Assembly: GCA_016190245.1 (NCBI GenBank)
Contig: JACPQY010000057.1
Location: 1 to 36,896 of the forward strand
Reading direction: 5' to 3'
DNA from: Nitrospirota bacterium
Lineage (GTDB): Bacteria > JACPQY01
Length of the DNA stretch: 36,896 nucleotides
Position 1 is the first letter of the stretch; every line of letters starts with the position of its first letter. The position numbers and the translations under genes are program-made. This document shows positions 7,524 through 15,070 of the stretch, piece after piece. The notes under the pieces are model-generated. The model worked only from the letters and a program-made list of their open reading frames with translations. It was not told where the DNA came from and ran no database searches.

Positions 7524-8738
7524 TCAGCGCGCGAGGATGTGCACGGCCATCGCGGCGGCTTCGTTCCCGAGCGCGCCGCCGCCGTTCTGCGTCAGCCCGA
7601 AACGCGCGCGCTCCACCTGCCGCTCCCCGGCCTCGCCACGGAGCTGCCAGACAATTTCCGCGATCTGCGCGATGCCCGTCGCACCGACGGGATGCCCCTT
7701 TGCACACAGGCCGCCGCTCGTATTGACGGGGACGCGTCCGCCAAGCGTTGTCGCACACTCGTCCACGAGCCGCCCGCCCTCGCCCTCCCGGCACAGGCCC
7801 AACTCCTCATAGGCCAGAAGCTCCGCGGCCGAGGTCGCATCGTGCACCTCGACCACGTTCAGGTCGCCCGGTCCCACGCCCGACGACTCGTACGCCTTCT
7901 TTGCTGCCCGCTCGACAATGTCCGGCTCGCCAAAGGCCCGATCTTTCCCGGACACGAGCACCGAGGCCTTCACCCAGACCGGCCGCGCGCCCAGTCGTCG
8001 CGCCGTCGCCGCATCGCAGAGAACCGCCGCCGCCGCTCCGTCCCCCAACGGGGACGTCATCGGCCGTGTCAGAGGCTCCACCACGAGGGGGGCGGCCATG
8101 ACTTCCTCCAGCGTGGTCGTCTCGCGGTACTGGGCGTGCGGATTGAGGCTGCCGTGGTAGTGGTTCTTCACCGCGATCTTCGCGAAATGCTCTTTCTTGG
8201 TGCCGAAGCGCTCCATGTGGAGCCGCCCCATCATCGCGTAGAAATCCATGAACACGCTGCGAGAAGAACCCGACCCGGCGCTCGGCTTGTCTCCCTGCGC
8301 CTCTTTGAGAGCCGCAGCGATCTGCGTCATGAACTCGACGTCCACGGCGCTGCCGAGGGCACGGAACGACTTCTTCTTGTCCTCGTCATAAAGCTTCTCC
8401 ACGCCCAGCGCGAGCACCACGTCGTACAGCCCCGCCGCCACGCCCAGCCATCCCAGGTGGAATGCCGTGGAGGCACTGGCGCAGGCGTTCTCGGCATTGA
8501 CGATCGGGATCGCCTCGATGCCGAGGGGCCGCAACAGGACCTGTCCCCGGATGCACTCCTGTCCCGTCATGAGCCCCGCCATCGCGTTGCCCACATAGGC
8601 AGCTTGGAGGAGCGTGCGATCCACCGAGGCATGCTTGAGGGCCCCTTCCACCGCCTCCCGCGCGAGGTCCTTCAGCGAGCGCTCGGGAAACTTCCCGAAG
8701 TGCGTCATCCCCACTCCGATGACCGCCACGTCTCTCAC
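7524..8738 (-). CDS. Thiolase-family protein (SCP-x / lipid-transfer type)
   Basis: The 404-residue thiolase has the nucleophilic Cys in NAENACASAS (C86) and the second catalytic block GGLCAKGHPVGATG with C345 and H349. The sequence type is closer to the SCP-x/steroid and branched-chain thiolase group than to acetoacetyl-CoA thiolase. It would cleave a beta-ketoacyl-CoA, or act as the aldolase-like partner seen in that group. I chose GTG 8738, which forms a GTGA overlap with the stop of the preceding acyl-CoA dehydrogenase, as at other junctions in this operon. An ATG at 8768 would add ten residues encoded across a 10-G tract. The G tract may act as the ribosome site for the GTG. Confidence 0.92.
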   Translation of the reverse strand: MRDVAVIGVGMTHFGKFPERSLKDLAREAVEGALKHASVDRTLLQAAYVGNAMAGLMTGQECIRGQVLLRPLGIEAIPIVNAENACASASTAFHLGWLGVAAGLYDVVLALGVEKLYDEDKKKSFRALGSAVDVEFMTQIAAALKEAQGDKPSAGSGSSRSVFMDFYAMMGRLHMERFGTKKEHFAKIAVKNHYHGSLNPHAQYRETTTLEEVMAAPLVVEPLTRPMTSPLGDGAAAAVLCDAATARRLGARPVWVKASVLVSGKDRAFGEPDIVERAAKKAYESSGVGPGDLNVVEVHDATSAAELLAYEELGLCREGEGGRLVDECATTLGGRVPVNTSGGLCAKGHPVGATGIAQIAEIVWQLRGEAGERQVERARFGLTQNGGGALGNEAAAMAVHILAR

Positions 8739-9991
8739 GCGCTTGCCCCCCCCCCGTCGGCCAGCCATGGCTCGGCGATCTTCAGGCGCTGGATCTGGTT
8801 CGTGCCCTCGTAGATCTGTGTCAGCTTCACGTCGCGATAGGCCTTTTCAAGTCCGAACGGCCTCGCTGCTCCGAACGGCGCGGTCAGGTCTATCAGTCGC
8901 GAGCAGGCCTCCATCGCCACGTCGCTGGCAAAGCATTTTGACATCGCGGACAGCGCAGGATCGGGTGGGAAGGTTACCGCCGCCCTCCAGACAAGAGTGC
9001 GCCCGGCTTCCAGCTTCATGGCGATATCGCCCAGTTCGTGCTGCCAGAGGCGATCCGAGAGATGCCCCTGCCCGCGCGCCCAGGCGAGGGTTTTTTCGAA
9101 GGCCGACCGGGCGGCACCCAAAGCGATGGCACCGACGCCGGGCCTCGAGAGGTCAAGCGTTTGCTGGTTCAGCCTCCATCCATCGCCCTCGGGCCCCACG
9201 CGATGATCGTCCGGCACGAAGACATCCTCAAAGATCAGCTCGGCGGCCGGGCTGGCCCGCTGGCCCATCTTGTCCTCGATCCGCCCCACGGAGAAGCCGG
9301 GCGTGCCCCGGCGAACGACGAAGGCCGTCCACGACTCCACGCCGCGGGCCTTGTCGAGGGCGGCGAAAACCGTCACGAACTCCGCGAGGTTCCCACCGGA
9401 GATGAAACACTTTCGGCCGTTCAGGACGTATCCTCCGTCCTTCCGGCGGGCAAATGTGGTGAGCCGCGCCCCCTTGCTCCCTTCGGGATCTTCCACGTCG
9501 GACCCCGCCGATGGCTCCGTGATCGCAAAGGCGAAGAGTCCGGGGCGCTCGCCCCGACAGGATTTCGCCACCTCGGGGAGGAATTTCTTCAGGATCTTCG
9601 GGTCGAAGCTCAGAAACAACGGAAGGAGCCCCAGCGTGTGTGCGCCGTACAGGACGGCCACCCCCGAGCACGCCGCCGCCAGTTCCTCGGTGAAAACGAC
9701 CCCCTTGAGGAGGCCGTGGCGGAAAAAATCCATGAGACGGAACTCGCCGCCGTAGCGGGTCGGGACGAGGAGCGTCAGCCAGCCCGCACGCGCCCCTTTG
9801 CGCAACACTTCCATCTGGTGGGCCTCCTCGTGGGCCTGGTCGAGGCGATCCACGTCGCCGGCCACCTCGCGCTGGAGCCATTCCCGCAAATCGGCCCGAA
9901 AGCGCTCCACCGCACGAGGAGCCTTGAGGGGATCCCGCCACCCTTTCTTCGCAAACATTTTCCGACCGAGCCAACTGTAGACGTCAGCCAC
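8735..9991 (-). CDS. Acyl-CoA dehydrogenase, catalytically complete partner
   Basis: The 418-residue flavoprotein has the acyl-CoA dehydrogenase architecture: a helical N-terminal domain, a middle beta-domain with ITEPSAGSD near 180, and a C-terminal helical domain ending in IYEGTNQIQR. E395 in that motif aligns with the catalytic base. The start is GTG 9991, which overlaps the end of the preceding acyl-CoA dehydrogenase gene by 8 nt and has GGAGGAGG upstream. A longer upstream reading frame overlaps that gene entirely and lacks family similarity, so I excluded it. The C-terminus is Gly-rich (DGGGASA), encoded by a 10-G tract. It is probably paired with the neighbouring dehydrogenase in an alpha2beta2 complex. 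Confidence 0.94.
   Translation of the reverse strand: MADVYSWLGRKMFAKKGWRDPLKAPRAVERFRADLREWLQREVAGDVDRLDQAHEEAHQMEVLRKGARAGWLTLLVPTRYGGEFRLMDFFRHGLLKGVVFTEELAAACSGVAVLYGAHTLGLLPLFLSFDPKILKKFLPEVAKSCRGERPGLFAFAITEPSAGSDVEDPEGSKGARLTTFARRKDGGYVLNGRKCFISGGNLAEFVTVFAALDKARGVESWTAFVVRRGTPGFSVGRIEDKMGQRASPAAELIFEDVFVPDDHRVGPEGDGWRLNQQTLDLSRPGVGAIALGAARSAFEKTLAWARGQGHLSDRLWQHELGDIAMKLEAGRTLVWRAAVTFPPDPALSAMSKCFASDVAMEACSRLIDLTAPFGAARPFGLEKAYRDVKLTQIYEGTNQIQRLKIAEPWLADGGGASA
8746..8755. repeat. 10-nt C/G homopolymer at the dehydrogenase-thiolase junction
   Basis: Ten consecutive C on the plus strand (G on the coding strand) encode the Gly3 near the dehydrogenase C-terminus and sit 8 nt upstream of the chosen thiolase GTG. 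Slippage would change the dehydrogenase tail and the reading frame of the alternative thiolase ATG start. Confidence 0.9.
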
Positions 9992-11051
9992 GGGGCGCAA
10001 CCTCCTCCGCCGATCCCCCGGCCTCGGCCAGGAGATGCACGTTCGAGCCGGCCAATGTGCACAGGGTCTTTGCATCTCTCGCGCGTTTTTCGAGTCCGTA
10101 GTCTCGCATGTAGCCGTACCCCCCGAGACACTGGATGGCATCGAGGCAAACCTGCTCCCCCATCTGGGTGGCGAAGACCTTCGCCAATGTCGGGAGTTTT
10201 CCGGACTCCGTTTGTTCGAGTGCGTGTTCCGCAAGGCACGCCGCCGCCTCCACCCGCATCTCGGCCGAGCCGAGCAGGTGGCGGATGACGGGATTCTGGG
10301 CCAAAAGACCCCCGCCCTGATATCGCTCCCCGGCATACGCCTGGGCACCACGCAGTGCGGCGCGCCCATTCGCCGCCGCGATCGTCGCGAGCCAACCCAG
10401 TGCGATGGACTCGCACCGGCGGCGGAGGACGCGAGCGCCATCAAGCGACTGCACAAGAATCTTCGGGCCAACCACCGTGTGATCTACCTCGAGCCCCGGT
10501 CTCAATCGGCAGGCGCGCAGGCCGAGGTTGTCCTCCGGCTCTCCCGCGCCATTCATCGCAATCCGCACAAACGCCCCTTCGCTCTCGGACTCCGCGTACA
10601 CCGTCAGCTCTCGCGAGGCTGAAGCCCCGAATGCCAAGCCGATCCGCCCGCTCAAGCGCCAACCATCGGCTTCCCGCGCAAGCCGCAATGTCCCTCCAGC
10701 CATGTAGCCCACACTCCCTGGACACCCTCCTCCATCCGACTCACAGACCCCTTCTGCCCCGGCCAGGAGGAAGGGCAACCATGCCGCGTAGTCCGCCCAG
10801 AGGGCGGACGCCACGCCGGCGCACTCCTGGGCCACGGCGCCCAGGATCCTCGCCGTCGCGCGAGGCTCCGCGAGCAGCGCCCGCGTCTCCGGTCGGACAT
10901 CGAGCCCGTACCGCGCAAGCACCGGCGCCAGATCCTGCCAAGCCTCGGCGGACGCGGGCGAATCGAGCCGCGCGAGTCGCCCCGGCAGCTCCGCTCGCGT
11001 CAACTGCCCTACGCTTCGCGCGACTTCGTCAAAGACAGCCTCTTGCGTCAC
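9984..11051 (-). CDS. Acyl-CoA dehydrogenase-like protein lacking the catalytic glutamate
   Basis: The 355-residue protein belongs to the acyl-CoA dehydrogenase family: the C-terminal LGGYGYMRDYGLEKRARDAK segment (about 305-325) is typical. In the motif where family members have YEGT, this protein reads LAGS, so the catalytic base position is A334. It is also shorter than most members and its middle domain is divergent. The start is GTG 11051 in a GTGA overlap with the SRPBCC gene, and it overlaps the catalytically complete dehydrogenase gene by 8 nt. In mycobacterial steroid side-chain degradation, adjacent fadE genes encode alpha2beta2 heterotetramers in which one subunit supplies the active-site residues. 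The layout here suggests the same arrangement. Confidence 0.9.
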   Translation of the reverse strand: MTQEAVFDEVARSVGQLTRAELPGRLARLDSPASAEAWQDLAPVLARYGLDVRPETRALLAEPRATARILGAVAQECAGVASALWADYAAWLPFLLAGAEGVCESDGGGCPGSVGYMAGGTLRLAREADGWRLSGRIGLAFGASASRELTVYAESESEGAFVRIAMNGAGEPEDNLGLRACRLRPGLEVDHTVVGPKILVQSLDGARVLRRRCESIALGWLATIAAANGRAALRGAQAYAGERYQGGGLLAQNPVIRHLLGSAEMRVEAAACLAEHALEQTESGKLPTLAKVFATQMGEQVCLDAIQCLGGYGYMRDYGLEKRARDAKTLCTLAGSNVHLLAEAGGSAEEVAPRG

Positions 11052-11611
11052 GACCGCCCGCCCGACCTGGAGAAGTAAAGGTCCATGTCCGTCAAAATGG
11101 CTGAAACGATCGCGCTGGCGATGCCGGAATCGAGGGAGTGGAAGCGGTCCAGGATCGCCCTCACGGGCCAGCCGAGGTGGCGCACGTCCCCTTCGAGGCC
11201 GAACAGAACGGCCGCGTGGTGATCGAGCGGCACAACTTCCCAGTAGCCGTTGAAGCGCACAGTCCGGCCGTCGCGAAGCACGAAATCAATCCTGTGCTCG
11301 GGGTGCTCCGTGACATCCATGGTGAGATCCACACCGATGCGCACCATCGAGACGTGGACGCCGAACTTCATCCGAACTTCCGCGCGCGTATCGTCGCGAT
11401 GGACCAGCTTCTCGGACGCGATCACGCGCAGGACCTCCGGATGACTCCCATAGTCCGTAAGAAATCTCCAGACCTTCTTCGGCACCGCGGCAACCTGGAC
11501 GGCTCCCGACGACGCCGCCGTCGCCCCCGGCTTGCTCTTGACCATCACGGGCCCGTGCTTCAGCGCGGCCTTGAGCTGGGCTACGGGGAAAACCTTGGCG
11601 ATCTCGATCAC
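11048..11611 (-). CDS. SRPBCC/START-like small-molecule-binding protein
   Basis: The 187-residue protein shows the SRPBCC (polyketide cyclase/START-like) pattern: a first strand ending in AVPKKVWRFLTDYGSHPEVL (about 43-62), a run of alternating beta-strands, and a long C-terminal helix. Such proteins enclose hydrophobic ligands such as sterols, polyketides or lipids; catalytic members are cyclases or aromatases. No signal peptide is seen. The start is GTG 11611, preceded by GGAGGAG. It begins the catabolic block (dehydrogenases, thiolase, synthetase) and overlaps the first dehydrogenase by 4 nt. It could bind or deliver the hydrophobic substrate; a catalytic role cannot be judged. Confidence 0.85.
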   Translation of the reverse strand: MIEIAKVFPVAQLKAALKHGPVMVKSKPGATAASSGAVQVAAVPKKVWRFLTDYGSHPEVLRVIASEKLVHRDDTRAEVRMKFGVHVSMVRIGVDLTMDVTEHPEHRIDFVLRDGRTVRFNGYWEVVPLDHHAAVLFGLEGDVRHLGWPVRAILDRFHSLDSGIASAIVSAILTDMDLYFSRSGGRS

Positions 11612-11697
11612 GACGCTCCTCCCGCGGGCCCCCGTCCCCCCCGATTCACGGGAAGGACGGAGACCTTTTCTCCCAATTCAGGACGCGCGCCGATCAT
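11608..11697 (-). CDS. Candidate 29-residue small protein bridging two genes
   Basis: An open frame from ATG 11697 (or GTG 11700) to a TGA at 11608-11610 fills the 85-nt gap between the membrane protein and SRPBCC genes. The GTG at 11700 would form a GTGA overlap with the preceding stop, and its own TGA forms a GTGA overlap with the SRPBCC start. The product is basic and Gly/Arg-rich at its C-terminus, with no recognisable domain. The frame could equally be chance in GC-rich DNA or serve only for translational coupling. Confidence 0.22.
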   Translation of the reverse strand: MIGARPELGEKVSVLPVNRGGRGPAGGAS

Positions 11698-12140
11698 CAC
11701 GCCTTTGCGGGTTGGGCCGCCGCCTGCGGAGCGGGTGCGCAGATGGCCCCCAGCGCCGCACCGCCAACAAGCGCCACGATCAGGCCGTGGGTCCATCCCG
11801 CTACGACGACGGTGAACGGTACCGGTAGCATCGAGTACGAGAACAGCTCCCCCGCGACCCGGGTGATCAGCCACAGGATGAGCCCGTAGATGACTCCCTT
11901 CTTCGCTCCCTCGCCGGGAATGCCCTTGTGGAGCACGGCGAATCCGAGCGCCACCATTAGACCGCTGAAGAGATCGGTCAGAGGCATCCCGATCCTCCAA
12001 TACGCGCTGTCCATCGGGCGCCAAATGCCCGCGGTCTGCTCCATCGCGCTTGCAAACAGAACACCATACACGAGCCAGCCGGCCAGCTCGCTGATCACGC
12101 CGAAAACAAGGCCACCGACTATTCCCCGAGTCGTCTTCAT
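11697..12140 (-). CDS. Small integral membrane protein, unknown function
   Basis: The 147-residue protein has about four hydrophobic helices (about 7-30, 53-70, 84-105 and 108-132), with no cofactor-binding motif and few histidines, and ends in an Ala/Pro/Lys-rich tail. I do not recognise the family. ATG 12140 was chosen because AGGAGG stands 9 nt upstream; a longer frame starting at 12203 would overlap the alpha1 gene. It lies 25 nt after alpha1 and before the SRPBCC gene. From position it could be a membrane component for substrate entry or an unrelated passenger of the operon. Confidence 0.85.
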   Translation of the reverse strand: MKTTRGIVGGLVFGVISELAGWLVYGVLFASAMEQTAGIWRPMDSAYWRIGMPLTDLFSGLMVALGFAVLHKGIPGEGAKKGVIYGLILWLITRVAGELFSYSMLPVPFTVVVAGWTHGLIVALVGGAALGAICAPAPQAAAQPAKA

Positions 12141-12165
12141 AGTGTGTTTCCTCCTGACGGTTGAG

Positions 12166-15066
12166 TCATGTGGGTCGAGGCCACTCCGCTCGACGGAAGT
12201 CAATGCGCGTATCGCGATCGCTCTGGCCGGGCTGCCGGAGCGCCAGCACGGGCCGGAAATACGGGTAGTTGCCGGCCAACTCGATCGGGTTGATGGGGCT
12301 CGCCAGGACGTTCCGGTAGCCCATTCCGCCTCGGAACTGATAGTTCTCCCAAGCGTGGTAGATCACGGCCTGCCCGGGGCGGATGGAGGACGACACCTTG
12401 GCACGAAGCACGAACCGGCCAATGTCGTTGAAGACCTCGATTGGGTCCTGGTCACGCACCCCGCGCGCCCGGGCATCCTCCGGGCTGACGTACGCCACCG
12501 GCTCACCCCTTTGGAGGCGCAGCATGACAGGATCGGAGCGCCAAGTCGAGTGGATGCTCCAACGGGTATGGCCCCCCGTCAGAATCAGCGGGTAGCGACG
12601 ACCGCCCGCGAAAGGCGGATCCTTGTGCGCGGGGAGCGCCTCGCCGAGTTCCAGATACCAGTCGTGGTCAATGTAGAACTGAACCCGACCCGTGAGCGTC
12701 GTCCACGGCTCTTTCTTCTCCGTGTGCCAAGTGTGGGGCGCCACCGTCTCGTTCGGGCGAATGTCGCACGCATTGCCGGAATTGGCCGGGTTTGTCCCGA
12801 TTCCCGTGAAGCGGACGTAACCCTTCTCTTTCAGTTCCTCCCACTTCGCTCCGCCGAGGTTGCTCGAGTCCTCGATGACCTCCTTCGACAGCCGCTCGTG
12901 GTCCGACGGCTTGAGCCCCCGCCGCAGCCGATCGTACATCCCCTTGAACCGCCTCTTTCGCCCGAGGCGCGTGCGGAACTCGACGATCCCGCGAGCCTTC
13001 GCCCGTTCCTCGATTTTTCTCGCCAGTGCGCACACGATCTCCCATTCATTCAGCGACTCCCCCACGTTCTCCACCGCCTGCGCCGTCGTGTGGACAAAGG
13101 GCGCGATCGGGTTGGTGTTGACCACGATCGCCGTCGTCTTCTCGTAGGCCCCCGACACGGGCAGCACGTAGTCGGCCCACAGAGCCGTCGAGGACATGCG
13201 TACGTCCGTGACGACAATCAGCTTCAGCTTCGGCCACAGAACCTCCAACAGTTTGTGCGACGCCCGCACGCGGCGCAGTGTGTTCCCCATGCCCACGAAC
13301 AGCACCCTGGGCTGCTTCGACGGGGCCGGGTCCACGAAAAGCCAGTTCTTGTCGAGCGCCTCGCGGACGTAGTCCTTGGCGTCGCGCTTCAGATAGGGGT
13401 CCCATTCTCGCGACCGGCCGCACACATCCAGCAGCCCGCCGTGGAGATTCCAGAAGAGCGTGGAGTTCGTGGCCAGCCTTGAGTCCAGGAAGTACTCCCC
13501 CACGAGGGTGGCCGTCGCCCCTTTCACCGTCATCCCCCGAAGCAGGTTACGCACAAACGGCGGCCCGTATTTCTTGACGGAGGGCCAGAGCATCTCGCGC
13601 GTCTTTTCGAGACGGCGGAAGTTGCGCCCGATCCCGTCGGGAAGGAGGAACGAGGCGGACACGTAGCCCGCTCCCTTCCGACCGAGATGCCCGCACAGGA
13701 CGAAAATCAGAATCTGGGCACGCATCATCAGATCACCGTGATAGAACTTCGAAATCCCGCTCGTGCACGTGTTGGTGGCAGCCTTCGCATGGGCCATGAG
13801 ACGGGCCAATTGACGGATCGTGTCGGCCGGCACCCCGCAAACGCGGGCCGCTTTCTCAGGGGTATGCGCCATGAGTTGCTCCTTCAGGATCTCGAAGACC
13901 GGGCGCACTTTGACCGGACCCGAAAGCGTATCCACCTCGTACTCTCCCTCGAGCGCCGGCACGAGCGAAGGACTGAGCGCCAGCGTGCCCTGCGGCACGG
14001 CTTCCACCCGTCGTGCGACCGTGTTGTACCAGTACAGCTTCCACTCCTCGCCACCCTTCTTCATGTCCGACTCGCGAAGGAACTTGCCGTTGTCCGACCT
14101 CACCAGAATCGGCAGATCGGTCTGCTCGCGAACCAGATCCGCCGCGTACAATCCCTCCTCGATCACCACGTGCGCCATCGAGAGGGCAAGCGCGGCATCG
14201 GTACCCGGCCGCACGGGCACCCACCAATCCGCGTGGATCGCCGAAGCGTTCAGGTCCGGGCTGATCGCCACGATCCGCGTGCCGTTGTACCGCGCCTCGG
14301 CAAGAAAGTGGAAGTTGGGGATCTGTGTGTAGGCGGGATTTCCCCCCCACACGAACACCACATCCGAATAGAAGAGGTCGTCGCCCGAGCGGTCGCTCTG
14401 AGGTTCACCGTACGTGACCGCCGCCCCCTGCTGATCATCGCCCAACTCGCAGTTCACATCCAGGAGCACGGAATCGATCTGGTCGAAAAACCGGATGTAG
14501 CTCGCCAGGGCGATCTGGTTGATCATGTTCCCGCCGGGATCGAAGACCACGGCGTCCGTCCCCTCCTCCGTCATCGTCCGCACCACTTGGTCGGCGATCT
14601 CGCCCAGCGCCTCGTCCCATGACACTTCCTTCCACTCCCCGGATCCGCGCTTACCAACCCTCTTCAGCGGCTTGCGCAGGCGCGGGCGGCTGTACATCAA
14701 CTCGCTGTAGCTGCATCCCTTCTGACAGCCGCGCGGATTGAAGTCCGGCACCCCTTCGTGTGTTTGCGGATAGTCGCCCACCTGTTCTTCCCGCGTCACC
14801 ACACCGTTCTTCGAGAATACGTGGAAGCAGCAGTTCTCCTGGTACCAGCAGTTCAGATTGTGCGTGCTGCGCACCACGTCGTCCCACGTCCACATCTCTC
14901 TGTATCGGGCCTCGAAGGTCGGAGGCGCACCGCCGCTCGATGCCGGTTGCTGCGCGGGCCTACGCGACTTCGCGAGAGCGGGATTCGCAAGGTTCAGCAG
15001 CGGCAGCGCCGCCGCCCCCTGCCCCGTGGTCTTCAGAAACTGCCGTCTGCTGACCCTCCTGCGCAC
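12166..15066 (-). CDS. Type II DMSO reductase-family molybdopterin catalytic subunit, alpha1
   Basis: The 966-residue protein is a bis-MGD oxidoreductase catalytic subunit of the ethylbenzene/dimethylsulfide/steroid C25 dehydrogenase group. The N-terminus has a Tat signal (SRRQFLK at 6-12) followed by a hydrophobic stretch and an ALA cleavage site. The FS0-type iron-sulfur ligands are H69, C73, C79 (or the adjacent C80) and C114 in the NPRGCQKG motif. The second gap is x5, wider than in NarG. D210 in GDDQQGAAVTYG aligns with the Mo-ligating aspartate of NarG. I chose GTG 15066, 4 nt after the alpha2 stop with GGAGGG upstream; the ATG at 15102 lies inside alpha2. Closest in the window to alpha2. 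It probably hydroxylates a hydrocarbon carbon with water in the periplasm; substrate unknown. Confidence 0.93.
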   Translation of the reverse strand: MRRRVSRRQFLKTTGQGAAALPLLNLANPALAKSRRPAQQPASSGGAPPTFEARYREMWTWDDVVRSTHNLNCWYQENCCFHVFSKNGVVTREEQVGDYPQTHEGVPDFNPRGCQKGCSYSELMYSRPRLRKPLKRVGKRGSGEWKEVSWDEALGEIADQVVRTMTEEGTDAVVFDPGGNMINQIALASYIRFFDQIDSVLLDVNCELGDDQQGAAVTYGEPQSDRSGDDLFYSDVVFVWGGNPAYTQIPNFHFLAEARYNGTRIVAISPDLNASAIHADWWVPVRPGTDAALALSMAHVVIEEGLYAADLVREQTDLPILVRSDNGKFLRESDMKKGGEEWKLYWYNTVARRVEAVPQGTLALSPSLVPALEGEYEVDTLSGPVKVRPVFEILKEQLMAHTPEKAARVCGVPADTIRQLARLMAHAKAATNTCTSGISKFYHGDLMMRAQILIFVLCGHLGRKGAGYVSASFLLPDGIGRNFRRLEKTREMLWPSVKKYGPPFVRNLLRGMTVKGATATLVGEYFLDSRLATNSTLFWNLHGGLLDVCGRSREWDPYLKRDAKDYVREALDKNWLFVDPAPSKQPRVLFVGMGNTLRRVRASHKLLEVLWPKLKLIVVTDVRMSSTALWADYVLPVSGAYEKTTAIVVNTNPIAPFVHTTAQAVENVGESLNEWEIVCALARKIEERAKARGIVEFRTRLGRKRRFKGMYDRLRRGLKPSDHERLSKEVIEDSSNLGGAKWEELKEKGYVRFTGIGTNPANSGNACDIRPNETVAPHTWHTEKKEPWTTLTGRVQFYIDHDWYLELGEALPAHKDPPFAGGRRYPLILTGGHTRWSIHSTWRSDPVMLRLQRGEPVAYVSPEDARARGVRDQDPIEVFNDIGRFVLRAKVSSSIRPGQAVIYHAWENYQFRGGMGYRNVLASPINPIELAGNYPYFRPVLALRQPGQSDRDTRIDFRRAEWPRPT

Positions 15067-15070
15067 AGCC

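Noticed and set aside
9992-10471. N-terminal extension of the catalytically complete acyl-CoA dehydrogenase
   Set aside because: The added residues lie entirely within the preceding dehydrogenase gene in another frame and have no family similarity. GTG 9991 has an excellent ribosome site.
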